64,000 nucleotides of DNA from contig WSYJ01000060.1 of the NCBI GenBank assembly GCA_020186115.1, positions 62,001 to 126,000 on the forward strand, written 5' to 3'. Every line of letters starts with the position of its first letter. Position 1 is the first letter of the stretch. A program made the position numbers and the translations under genes. The stretch comes from Histomonas meleagridis. Its lineage: Eukaryota; Parabasalia; Tritrichomonadida; Dientamoebidae. A model generated the notes under the pieces. That model was not told the DNA's origin, made no database searches, and saw only the letters and a program-made list of their open reading frames with translations. This document shows, one piece after another, positions 20,023-30,780 of the stretch.

Positions 20023-21582
20023 TTACTGCATATCTTCATCTTCCTGCTTGATCAAGTTTTCCTCTATAGAGTTTTCATTTCCGTTCATTTTCTTTCTCAT
20101 TTCTATTTCCCTCACTACTCTTTCCTGGTCCTCCTCATTGAAGTCATAAAAGAAGTACGGGAGCACTGCCGCTATCATGCACGCGCCGGGCAGAATCAGC
20201 GTTGTCCCCACCAAGAACTGCTGCGCCTTCATTTTCTCGCTTTTCTCCATCATGTCCCAATGCGTCGGGTCTTTAATTCCGGCCAACGCCAATCCGAAGC
20301 ACGAGAACGCTGCGCCCAACGCGATTCCGATTGCGTTTATGAATGTCTGCATCGAGAAGCAAATTCCTTCGCCTCTTTTACCAGTTTTCCATTCCATATA
20401 CTCGACGCAATCTGCGATTTGCGCGTATGTTATAATGTTACCAAATCCTTGTGGAACGCCGGCGATAACTAACGCGATTACATACAGCGAAAGTATTACC
20501 GTGTTATCAATTTCGCCGTTTTTACAATAGCGACATATGAAATATGTTATTATTAATATAACCCCTCCAATGATATGAGAAATTATCATTGTATTACGTT
20601 TACCATATTTTTTCGTCATTAATGGAACTAAAAGACTAGCAATTAATCCCCCGGGAACAGATGCTAAAGTGAACAATGTGGCCCACTTAGTGCCCCCTAA
20701 TGATTCAAAACAATATTGCGAAACATACATTGTGGAGTACAAATATATAATTTTGCCACCCCCCAAAATGCCAGAAATGACGATCAAAACAAGAGGTTTG
20801 TTCTGGAACAACAAGCGCATGTTCTCTTTGAAGGTGAGCGTTTGCTCGGGATCATAAAAGCGTTCATTCGATTTACGAAACCCAAGGTAAAACATTGGGA
20901 TGGATACAAAAACAATGATTAATACCATCCAGACAAAGCGATTCTGTAGAACTTGTGCAACATCTTCACGGGTAAAGCCTTCAATAAGTGACGTTCCTTG
21001 GTCATCATAATAGGGCTTGGTCCAAGAATTTGTAAGTTGGGGAATAATTATTGAAACAAGTCCGGCTCCTGCAGTGCAAAATAATCGCGCTGATGTAAGA
21101 ATTATACCACGCTGATGAGTATTGGATGTCATAGAGGTTGCAAGACCCCAATATGGTACATCAACCATCGTGTAAGCTATTGACCAAAGAACATATAAAA
21201 CTGTAGTAGTGACTATAATTTTGTAGCTATTTTCAGGGGCATTTCCAAATGGAAAACCTAATATTTGATATGGTAAAAAACATAGAATTGTGAGAATTGC
21301 AATCGGTATGATGGATATTATAAGATAAGGTCGACTTTTACCCCATTTAGTATGAGTATGATCAACAATTGTTCCCATAATTGGATCATTTAAAGCATCT
21401 GAAATTCTAGTTCCAAGCATAATATATCCAACTGTTGCAGATGGGATAAGGAGCCCATCTGTCATATAATACGTCAAGTATGAGCTAACAGTTTGACAAA
21501 TTAAATTTTGGCCAAATCCACATATTGAATACGATAATGCTTCACATGGTGACATCCCAGTAGCATCGTCAGGGTTTGTCAT
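20023..21582 (-). CDS. GPH-family (MelB-like, MFS_2) sugar:cation symporter
   Basis: 519 residues with about 12 membrane segments from ATG 21582. The family signature RISDALNDPIMGTIVDHTH (residues 59-77) carries the two Asp residues (62 and 66) that in MelB bind the coupling cation. WGKSRPYLI and VDVPYWGL follow, the latter with another conserved Asp. The second half has YAQIADCVEYMEWKTGKR, typical of this family. It should import a glycoside, pentose or similar sugar with H+ or Na+. The family is common in bacteria and patchy in eukaryotes, so lateral transfer is plausible (inference). The C-terminal 45 residues are acidic, basic and cytoplasmic, longer than in bacteria. The neighbour on the same strand is a surface protein with glycosidase-like domains, which would fit uptake of its products. 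Confidence 0.85.
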   Translation of the reverse strand: MTNPDDATGMSPCEALSYSICGFGQNLICQTVSSYLTYYMTDGLLIPSATVGYIMLGTRISDALNDPIMGTIVDHTHTKWGKSRPYLIISIIPIAILTILCFLPYQILGFPFGNAPENSYKIIVTTTVLYVLWSIAYTMVDVPYWGLATSMTSNTHQRGIILTSARLFCTAGAGLVSIIIPQLTNSWTKPYYDDQGTSLIEGFTREDVAQVLQNRFVWMVLIIVFVSIPMFYLGFRKSNERFYDPEQTLTFKENMRLLFQNKPLVLIVISGILGGGKIIYLYSTMYVSQYCFESLGGTKWATLFTLASVPGGLIASLLVPLMTKKYGKRNTMIISHIIGGVILIITYFICRYCKNGEIDNTVILSLYVIALVIAGVPQGFGNIITYAQIADCVEYMEWKTGKRGEGICFSMQTFINAIGIALGAAFSCFGLALAGIKDPTHWDMMEKSEKMKAQQFLVGTTLILPGACMIAAVLPYFFYDFNEEDQERVVREIEMRKKMNGNENSIEENLIKQEDEDMQ

Positions 21583-22052
21583 AAATATTTTGTGCAGAAG
21601 TTGCGTAATTTTATTCGTTTGGCGAAAGCTTTAAAAGAAAAAACTTTTTACCTCACCAGACCTTTTCGGTTAACAGTTATTTGAATGGCTGGAGAACTCA
21701 ATTTTCATTACAAAAAAGTACGATCAGAATACAATTCCGCAAAATTCTTGTACAACATTTCTCCAAATATATATTGGATAAATAACATTACCACTTTGCA
21801 TGCAAGTAAATCGGTCTACACTTTTCACGTTAATTTGCGATTTCAGTAAGTTGATTAAATTTGATAATTTTTTTAAACATCGTCATATAAACTAAATCAA
21901 TGACTTGCACAGAGTCAAAGATCAAAAGCATCAGACAGAAAACCAAAATTGGCGAAATGAACAAAAAATAATTTGAATTATTTACCAAATGTCTTTTTAA
22001 TATCACACTGATTTTCGCTAAACATTTTCAAAATACCAAACTCATGATTTAC
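21583..22052. other. Intergenic between same-strand genes
   Basis: 470 bp upstream of the GPH transporter and downstream of the surface protein. It is AT-rich, with no supported gene. The transporter probably has its own promoter here; GCACAA about 10 bp before its start is the nearest initiator-like match. Confidence 0.45.
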
Positions 22053-25000
22053 TTATAAGTCGGGTCGCATGTCATCAGGTGCGTCATCCATCACTTTTCT
22101 TTTCTTGTAGTATCTGTACCCGAAGATCGCGCCCACTGTAATCAACGCTACGCCAGCAATTACGCCGATGACAATTCCAGCGATCTGTCCGCCGGTGAGT
22201 CCATTCGATTCGGTATTGATGTCGATCTTTTCGCCAACTATGAGGCGCGGGTAACCATCGATTTCGAGTGTGACAGTTCCATCGCTTACTTCCAGTTGTA
22301 CTGATTCAATTTTTTCTTTTCCGAGAACATAAGCATACAAAGGATTATCACCTGAACGATGTGTAAAGTTGACTGTATTTGTTTGTTCGATGTCAGAAAT
22401 CGGTGCCCAAGCGAAATATGCAGATTGATTATTATTGACAAATCGATAGACATAAGCTTCATCATCTTCTCTGATTACGGAATCGAATTTAAAGTCGCCT
22501 GCGTACTCAATGAAGTTAGAAAGGGCATAATAAGTCACTTTTCGTCCAAATTCATTTGATTTGCTTCGTAATATTCCATGGCATGAGAACATATTTTCAG
22601 TTTCTCCACCACAGTCATCGTCATCAGCATAGAAGAAAAGTGAAGTTCTGAATATATTATTTCTTGCACTCATCAGAATTGACCTTAAAGTAAAGTATAA
22701 ACAGATTGTTGTGCTTCACTAACGCAATATCTTCCAGAGCAGCGACCATCATATGCGCCCCATCCAGTTTCAGATAAGTATATGTCGAAGTTCGGGAAAT
22801 TTTGATCTCTCCAACGTGCATACTTATTAATCTGTGTGAATGTGGAAGCCCTATCTTCAGGTTTAGGACTATCCCTATCATCGCCTAACCATCTTAACGA
22901 GTATACGTGAATGTTAATTCCATCAATGTCCTTAACGTTCTCCGCAGAATTGAATAGTTCATTCAAATCATTCAAACTTTGAGAGGCCGATGGCAAAACG
23001 ATCACTCGTGGGTCACCTTCTTTCAGACCCTTTGCGAAACCAGTCATAATGTTTTTATATTGTTCACTCGTGTAATCCCATGGCTCGTTACCAATTTCGA
23101 CAGTAAATACATTCCCAGTTCCATTAGTTGGACCGAAATGAGAAGCGAAATTCTTTCCAAGAGATTCAAAATTATAATAAACATCATCATCGTTCTCACC
23201 AAATGATGAATATTCTTGTTTGAATTGATAAGAAACTTGGACTTCAACAGAGTAATTATTCCAAATTTCATATTCGCCATCCCAATCAAGCCAAGTTTGT
23301 GATAATGATCCTGGCATTGCATCATAATCGGGTGTCTTTGCTAAACTTGAAGTATCCCAGTCAAGATTATGATAATTTCTTCCATGAAGAGAAAATTTTG
23401 AAAACACTTCCGGATTTGAGTCTTTTCCATCAGCTAATTTCTCACCACTTGTTCCCCATTGCCAAATACCATTAACACCAACAATTTGCTTTAACGTTCT
23501 CTTCTGCGGCTTTGCCTCTGGGGGTGGCCCATTTATACCGTGTTGATTGTAAACATCAAACAGATAGAAGTTACCAGCGTAACCTTTGTAACCTGTTTCT
23601 AAGTACATTGCAACTCTGACGTAACGTGCGTATGCTAATGGGAATATTGATACAGTGAATTGATGATAAAAATTAGGATTACCACTATAGAAAGTAGTCC
23701 AATTCATGGTGTCATTTGAATATTGTAACTTAAATGTTCCATCAACTCCTGGTGAATATATTCTTAAATTAACTGCGCCAATTGGTTTCGATTCATTTAA
23801 GTCATACATTACCCACTCATTCATTTGACCTGATTGTACTGCAACTTCAGATATCGAAAATGCACTTGATGAACTAATTTTCAATCCGGTGAAATTCACT
23901 GGATTTGACAACTCTATATGCTGTGAATTTCTAAGGTCCGAATTGAATGTACCGATCAAAACGAATTCATTTCCACTTTTTCCATAGACTTTGATGTCAT
24001 CGGCTGCTTTGTTAATTCTTAGGTTTATATCGCGAATATCGTTAAGTTCCACATCAAATGTCACTTCTTTCAGCGTTACAACATTATTAAGTATTGTATC
24101 AGTAAGCATGGAAACATCGCCTGATTCTAATCCATTAGTAATACATTTCGATTCATCATCACATAAATGATATAAAGGATTAATATCCGAACGATTATAA
24201 TATACTTCATAATAACTTTGGTAATATAATTTCCAGCATGTATTATCATCATCATCGATAATATCTTTAATTGTATCAGGTGAATAATAATAAGAAACAT
24301 GAACATTCTCTAATGGTATATAATATGGTGTAACTTCTTCAACAGTTGGCTTATTAAAGTTCTTAATACATGAGCCACGACTACTTGAACATGTACCATC
24401 TTCACATAAAAATGGCTTTAATGGATCTGTGCAAATTTCTAAGTCAATGTCATTTGGTCGATTCTCTTCTTCAAATATCCATTCGCATGATGGCATCTTC
24501 ATTTTAGTTGGTACATCACATTTACATGTTCCATTGATACATGTTCCTCTTTTACGACAATCATTTGGACATTGTATTTCACCACAGTTATCGCCAGTGA
24601 AACCTTTTGGACATACGCATTTACCATTTGAACATTTTCCTCCATTTAAACATTCGACGGAACATTTCTTTGAGCTACATGAAGAAGATGAATCATATTG
24701 TGATTCATAACATTTACATGTACCATTAGGCAAACATTCTCCATTATCATAACACATATTATCACATGCGATATATGAACAATCTTTACCCCAATGTGAT
24801 TTATCACATTCACATTGTCCATTAATTAATATTCCTCCATTTTGACATTGAATTTCTTCTTCGACTTTTTCATCATAAAAAATAGCGGTTGGATAAACGG
24901 ATATTTTGACCGTATCGTCACCGTTAGAACGGGCCACTTCGGGCCCCCTCTCGACTTTTTCATTACCAAAAATGTAAGTTGTCACTTTTGTGGCGGAAGG

Positions 25001-28000
25001 TTTTGGTGATTTATAAGTAAAGTCAATTGTATTTGTAGAAGAACCTTCAACAGGTCTCCAAGCAATAACTACAGTAGTGCCATTTAAGTCATATTGATAA
25101 GCATAAGTTTCTTGATTTTCAATGATTACATCTTTGAATACTATATCACCCAAATGTTTCTTAAATGACTTCAATGCGTAATATGATATCTTTGGTTTAA
25201 ATGCCTCGTTTTCACTCTCTGTTAAACCAGAGCGTGAATATATTTGATTTATTTCATCAGTTGAATCTGCATAGAAGTAAACGGTCGCTCTGACCACTCC
25301 AAGTCTTTGCGCAATTAAGTAAGCGCGAATTAGATATATCGCTTGTTCTTTTTGTGTTACGCATTCAGTCATTAAACATTTGTTATCGTCGCCAGGGGAA
25401 TCCCAACCGAACTCAGTCAAATACATTGGTAACTCCGGGAAATTATTATTACGATAAGCGATGAAACCATTTAAATAACGAAAACCGGATGCAATGTTTT
25501 CAGGATTAGTACCAATTCTTCCATCATTATCATTTCGATGACTATAACAATGAGCATTTAACCCATCGATATATTTGACGTTTTCTCTATTGATAGCTAA
25601 TTCAATGTCAGCAATTGAACCAGGTAATACTTTGATAGTTGGGTCGGCATCTTTAATACCTTTTGCCATGTATAATAATATTCGCGCATATTCAGTTGCA
25701 TTAAATGTTGGTTCGTTACCTACTTCGACAACTTTTACATCACCAGTACCATGTAAAGGACCGAAATGTTTACCGAAGAAATAACCATAGTTATATACAT
25801 TTTCATTTGAATATTGTTCTAATGGATATGTATCACTAAAAAATTGGATTGATATATGCGGCTCAAGTTTTGCATTATAACGCCATACGCCATAAGTGAA
25901 ATCCCAATTTAACCACCAATAACCTGCTGTTCCTTGATTTGCAGACATGTTGGAATATATTGGAGGGTTTTCTAATGATACTGAACCCATATCCCAATTT
26001 AAGTTATGATAATTACGTGCATGTGAAGCTACATCGGTATATCTTGTAGAAGGAAATCCCCAAATACCATTAACCCCCATAATATCCTTCATTTTCATTG
26101 TTTGTGATGTTGCTGTTGGATAATCAACATATAATCCAGATTTAGGATATGCTTCTAATAACCATATCATTACTTTTGTATTTTCTCTAACTATAGCTCT
26201 AACTCGTAAATATCGAGCTTTAATTGGAGGTGTTATTGGTATACTAATAACATAATAATTATTGACTTTAAAGTCATGTCCTTGTTGTACCCAATTAATA
26301 CCATCTAATGACGTTTCATATACAATCTTCTCAAATGAATCTGCATTAGGATTTCCATGTTTGCCACGAATTAATCCAATTTCTTTCTCTTCTTTAAAGT
26401 CAATCATTGCATATTCATAACATGGTCCTTTTTGTAATGCAACTCGTTTAAGACTAAATGATTCAGATGATTCAATATATACTCCTTGAATACGTTTTCC
26501 TTCAAGATTAGTTCGATGGTATACTGTACCATAACTATTACTTTTATCATATGTTTCTATTAATTCTTTTTCATTTGTGTCTAATATTATATAAAGTTTA
26601 ACATCCGAATTAAGACCTCCAAACCATAGACATATTTGACGTATATCTGTTTCGATATCAAATAATATTTGGATATATGCTTTGTCATTAACTTTATAGA
26701 TGGCATGCATCTCAATGTTTGTTGGTGATGTTACCATACTAATGTTATTACCATTTGATTCTGTACATTTGTCTTCATTGTTCATACAATAATTATATAT
26801 TAAATTAAGGTCTGGACGATCTTTAAATGAATTATAACAAAAATCACTTTGCCAAAATGTCATGTCACTGTCATCAAATACATTATCTTTTCCGACAGTA
26901 TTAGTAGAAACATATGTATCGCCTGTATACTTTGGATTATTACCTGGATGTATTATGATTTCATCAGTTTTCGTTACACATTTCCCTATTGATGTTTGAC
27001 ATCCATTAGAACATTTAAATGGTGTTGTAGTTGTACATCCTTCATCAACTATATTATCTGCAAATGGCCCTTTTTGAACAACGTCTCGATTTTGGATAAT
27101 TGTGTTCTTTTTAATGTCTAAACGACAATCAACTCCAACATAACTACTATCAGAACATTCACATTTGCCTGGTGAAACACATTTACCTCGTCCCCAACAA
27201 TTATGAAGACAAATTGGTGTTTGACAATCAGTACCTGTATAACCTATTGGACATTGTGGCTTAGTAATACTACAATCATCACCATAATAGCCTTGATTAC
27301 ATTGACATTTATCATTAACACAAGTTCCATGATTATTACATCCATTACATGATGAAATTGGCTCACCATAAAATGATACACGTGAAAAGCTGGCACGCTC
27401 AAACGAAGAGCCATTCATAACAAGATTGATCCGAACGTATCTCGCTGTGAATGGTTGTGTGAATTTAATATCTTCAACATCAAAGTAACCGTTTACTTTG
27501 GTGACACTTTTTTGCTCAGTAAACGTTTTCCCGTCTGTAGATGTGGAAATTTTATATCCTGAGGGAGTTGTCCCATATTTAAATATAATTCTTTCGACTT
27601 TGGAAATTTGTTTAAGTTCAACTTGGAGCCATTGATCACATTCTTTGTTTCGTGCACCTGTAATTAAAATTGTTTGTGATGCACAATCTGGATATCCTTG
27701 GTTACAATAACCTCTGTACCCTGGATGAACATATGATTCATATTTGATAGAATTGACATTTTTTGCACCAATATAATACTCTCTTGCGAGATTAGATAGA
27801 TCTGGTGTGACAGTAAGTGTCTCTATTACTTCTTCATTGCTGTCTAAAAATTTATATGTGATGTTGTTTGAATGAAGAGTTCTTGAAAAAAAATATTCAA
27901 TGTCACTTGGCTCTGGCAATTGAACTTCAAACCATGCATCAAGAAGCATTGAATTAGATTTTATTCCAACCTGAGTTCCGAAAGTTTCATCAGTTGCAAG

Positions 28001-28273
28001 TGTCAAATTTGGTGTAAAGAAATCATAATCTGAAGAAGTGCATAATCCTTTTTTGCATAAATCATACAACAAATTTATATCTTCTCTATAACCCCAAGAT
28101 TCCCCATATTTGTATATATTACTATCAGTTTTTCCATAGCAATAACTTGTGGAAACTCCAGTTGTTGTAAGAGCATTAAGTGGGTCATCACCAGATGACG
28201 ATAGTGATGATATTTTAACGTCGCGGACTTCGAGTTGTACTGGAGTAGAAAAAACCCACAAAATCACAAACAT
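22053..28273 (-). CDS. Giant surface protein with two glycoside hydrolase-like domains, discoidin-like and EGF-like modules and a C-terminal membrane anchor (one frameshift)
   Basis: ATG 28273 opens a frame of 1862 residues to a stop at 22685; the same protein continues in another frame to 22053, about 2070 residues in all. Order: short hydrophobic start (weak signal peptide); discoidin/F5-8C-like domain at about 215-305; EGF-like modules at about 308-380; a second discoidin-like domain at about 612-712; glycosidase-like domain 1 at about 727-1130; four EGF-like modules at about 1141-1265; a third discoidin-like domain at about 1483-1577; glycosidase-like domain 2 from about 1592; and after the shift a membrane span (GIVIGVIAGVALITVGAIF) with a basic tail. 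Each barrel has the clan GH-A pattern: VEVGNEPT (E854) with LTEFGWDS (E954), and VEIGNEPW (E1730) with LSETGWGA (E1835), candidate acid/base and nucleophile. It should sit on the cell surface and cut host or bacterial glycans. The exact GH family is not determined. Confidence 0.8.
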
Positions 28274-28552
28274 TGATGATATTTCTGTCGATCTAAAATT
28301 TAAACATCAGAATTTTCTATGTTCATTGTAATTTCTATGCTTTGACTGTGAACAAGGTTCGTTGAACTTTTGTTCTCTTTTAATCTTTTCTTGATCGAAA
28401 ACCGTCCTGAAAAATGATAAAGTTGGTCAAATTTTCAACAAAAAATATAGAATGCAAAATAAATTCGTTAAAGATTTATGAGATTCTTTGCTATTTATTT
28501 TCTCATATATAGATTATTTTTTATTATAAAAGATTACATTGTAACAAAATCT

Positions 28553-29100
28553 TTAACATTGTTGTCTATGTTCATGTGTAAGAAGTAAATTAACGATATC
28601 ATCATAATCTTTTTCATTTGCAAGTGTAAGCGCTGTCCAAAATAATTTAAATAATTTCCTAATATTATTTTGAAATAAGAAAGTATTAAAATAAATATTA
28701 AATAAAGCAAATAAATATTTTTAGCATTAACATCAATTCCTTCTTGTTCAAGAAGTAATTTAACCATTTCTATATTACCATTTGAAGATGCCCAAATAAG
28801 TGCTGTATTAAATAATTTAAATAATTTCCAAATATTATATTGAAATAGAAAATTATTAAAATAAACAAAAAATAAAGCAAACAAATATCTTTAGCATTAT
28901 AATCAATGCCTTCTTGTTCAAGAAGTAATTTAACTATTTCTGTATAACCTTTTTTGGATGCTAATTTAAGTGCTGTTCTAAATAATTTAAATAATTTCCA
29001 AATATTATTTTAAAATATAAAATTATTTAAATAAATAATAAATAAAACAAATAAATATCTTTAGCATTAATATTAATTCCTTCTTGTTCAAGAAGTAATT
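28553..29100 (-). repeat. Three 170-bp tandem units: ankyrin repeat plus 71-bp AT-rich spacer
   Basis: The minus strand carries ankyrin repeats RTALKLASKKGYTEIVKLLL, NTALIWASSNGNIEMVKLLL and WTALTLANEKDYDDIVNLLL, each about 99 bp, at about 28977, 28808 and 28641 downward. They are separated by closely related spacers, and the motif TTCTTGTTCA recurs on the plus strand at 28741, 28911 and 29081, a period of exactly 170 bp. As 170 is not a multiple of three, each unit lies in a new frame. The last ends in a plausible stop at 28553-28555. The spacers lack the trichomonad intron signals (GTAYGT, ACTAACACACAG), and one has no GT at all. Confidence 0.8.
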
Positions 29101-30310
29101 TAACGATATTTACATAACCATTTTTAGAGGCACACATTAATGTTGTATAAAATAACTTAAATATATTCCAAATATTCTCTTGAAATATTAAATTATTAAA
29201 ATAAACACATGTAGTATTGATATCAATTCCTTTGTGTTCCAAAATATATTTTATAAGTTCGACATTTCCTGAGCATGAAGCGAAAATTAAAATATGTTTT
29301 GGAATTTGATTTTCTTGTAGAAAATATTTAATAAGATATAAGTTTCCAATTTCTGCAGTTTTATTAATTATATTGTTATTAATTTTCATTCCTTGTTCTT
29401 CTAAAAAATGTAATATTTCAAAATTACAATATAAAATACATTTTATCCCTAAATGACCTAAATAATCAAGCTCTGCAAATTTCTTTTCATAAATATATTT
29501 AAAGATATCATTTCGATGAAATTCAATTGCTGTTTGATATGCAGATACGAATGATGAATGATTTTGTTCACATAAATGAATAATTTCAAGATTTCCACCT
29601 GCAATTGCATAACCACCTGTGTTAGTTACATCTGCGCCATTCATAAGTAAAAATTTAAAACATTTAACTGATCCAAAAAATGCTGCATAATCAGTTAATG
29701 AAACATTATCTTTATTAATAAATGAACATCTTTCATAAAGTGATGGTTCAATTGTTTGGTTAAAATCAAAATCATTTCGTGATGATATTTCTTGAAGTTT
29801 TTCTATTTCATCATTTCGAATTATTTTTGTAATTTCATTCGGATTAATTCCTTCTTCAATTAATTTTTTATGAAGTTCCCAATCATTCTTTGAAAGTTCT
29901 TCATAATATCTCATTTCATATTCATTTTTTGTTTTATAATGTGCAAAATATTTCGTTCTCATTTTTTTGGTAATGTTTTTGTTAATCAAATTTTGTTGAA
30001 TCATTTTCTCAATTAGATAATATGCTTCACCAGTTTTATTTTTGATATAATCATAAAAAACATCAATTATTTTAGGGTAACTTTTGTTTACTTTTTCTTC
30101 TTCTGCTTGAAGTAATACAATATAATCTAAAAGTATCTCACTTATATTATTTTGTAAACAAAATGTAACATAAACAATATGGCTTACAGCTAAGTTAAAA
30201 GAATATGGAAAATTTGTATCAAGTAGTTCTATAGTTTGTTGTACTGAAGTGATAAGATTTTCTTTAGTTAAGTTGAAAATAATTTGCTTAAGTGAAAAAA
30301 GTGTTTCCAT
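29027..30310 (-). CDS. Ankyrin-repeat protein with DUF3447-type N-terminus
   Basis: 427 residues from ATG 30310. Residues 1-190 are the helical N-terminal region seen in the very large trichomonad ankyrin family (QTIELLDTNFPYSFNLAV, RYYEELSKNDWELHKKLIEEG). The DUF3447-like part follows (SLTDYAAFFGSVKCFKFLLMNG, IIHLCEQNHSSF, ALEF-like AIEFHRNDIFKYIYE), then two ankyrin repeats (LIFASCSGNVELIKYILEH and TLMCASKNGYVNIVKLLLEQ). They are separated by 51 bp that stays in frame and reads through as VYFNNLIFQENIWNIFKLF. The frame stops in the next spacer, but three more ankyrin repeats follow out of frame (see the 170-bp repeat). It may be an active truncated protein, a spliced gene or a pseudogene. 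It is divergent from RecQ. Confidence 0.75.
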   Translation of the reverse strand: METLFSLKQIIFNLTKENLITSVQQTIELLDTNFPYSFNLAVSHIVYVTFCLQNNISEILLDYIVLLQAEEEKVNKSYPKIIDVFYDYIKNKTGEAYYLIEKMIQQNLINKNITKKMRTKYFAHYKTKNEYEMRYYEELSKNDWELHKKLIEEGINPNEITKIIRNDEIEKLQEISSRNDFDFNQTIEPSLYERCSFINKDNVSLTDYAAFFGSVKCFKFLLMNGADVTNTGGYAIAGGNLEIIHLCEQNHSSFVSAYQTAIEFHRNDIFKYIYEKKFAELDYLGHLGIKCILYCNFEILHFLEEQGMKINNNIINKTAEIGNLYLIKYFLQENQIPKHILIFASCSGNVELIKYILEHKGIDINTTCVYFNNLIFQENIWNIFKLFYTTLMCASKNGYVNIVKLLLEQEGININAKDIYLFYLLFI

Positions 30311-30780
30311 TTTAGTATTTTTGTAAACTAAATGTAAAAAGACCGTTTATTTTCATAATATTCCCCGGGAATGCAATATCTTTTGGTTTAATTTGTTGTT
30401 GTTATACTTAAAATGTATTCAAATTTTTATGAAACAGTATTTTACTAAAAATTGAGCTTAAATTTTACTAATTTTCATACTCATAATTTATCACATACAG
30501 TATGTATGTAAACTATTATTGGAACTCATTATTTTTTAAGCACAACATAAGTCCTTGTATGAAGGAAATAATTAAACATATGTTTGCATTATTCTGAATT
30601 TATTTTTGATAAATTGAAATTTCGAAAAACAATTTGAAAACAAAATGCAGGCCATTTTGGAAAGGTGCACCTCAACAGTTGATGTTTAGGGATTTTGTGG
30701 CAATCCAAATAATTTTGATTTTATGAGAGAACTTGTTCAAAGTTTTTTAATAAACGTCCGGCGATCTATTGGTAACCAAT
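30311..30780. other. Divergent promoter region, ankyrin gene / RecQ
   Basis: 470 bp of AT-rich DNA without a supported gene. ATTGG-TAA-CCAAT, a small inverted repeat, directly precedes the RecQ ATG. Confidence 0.5.

Noticed and set aside
28660-29215. Ordinary trichomonad introns between ankyrin repeats
   Set aside because: The spacers lack GTAYGT and ACTAACACACAG, and the last one has no GT. They remain an open finding, not an intron annotation.
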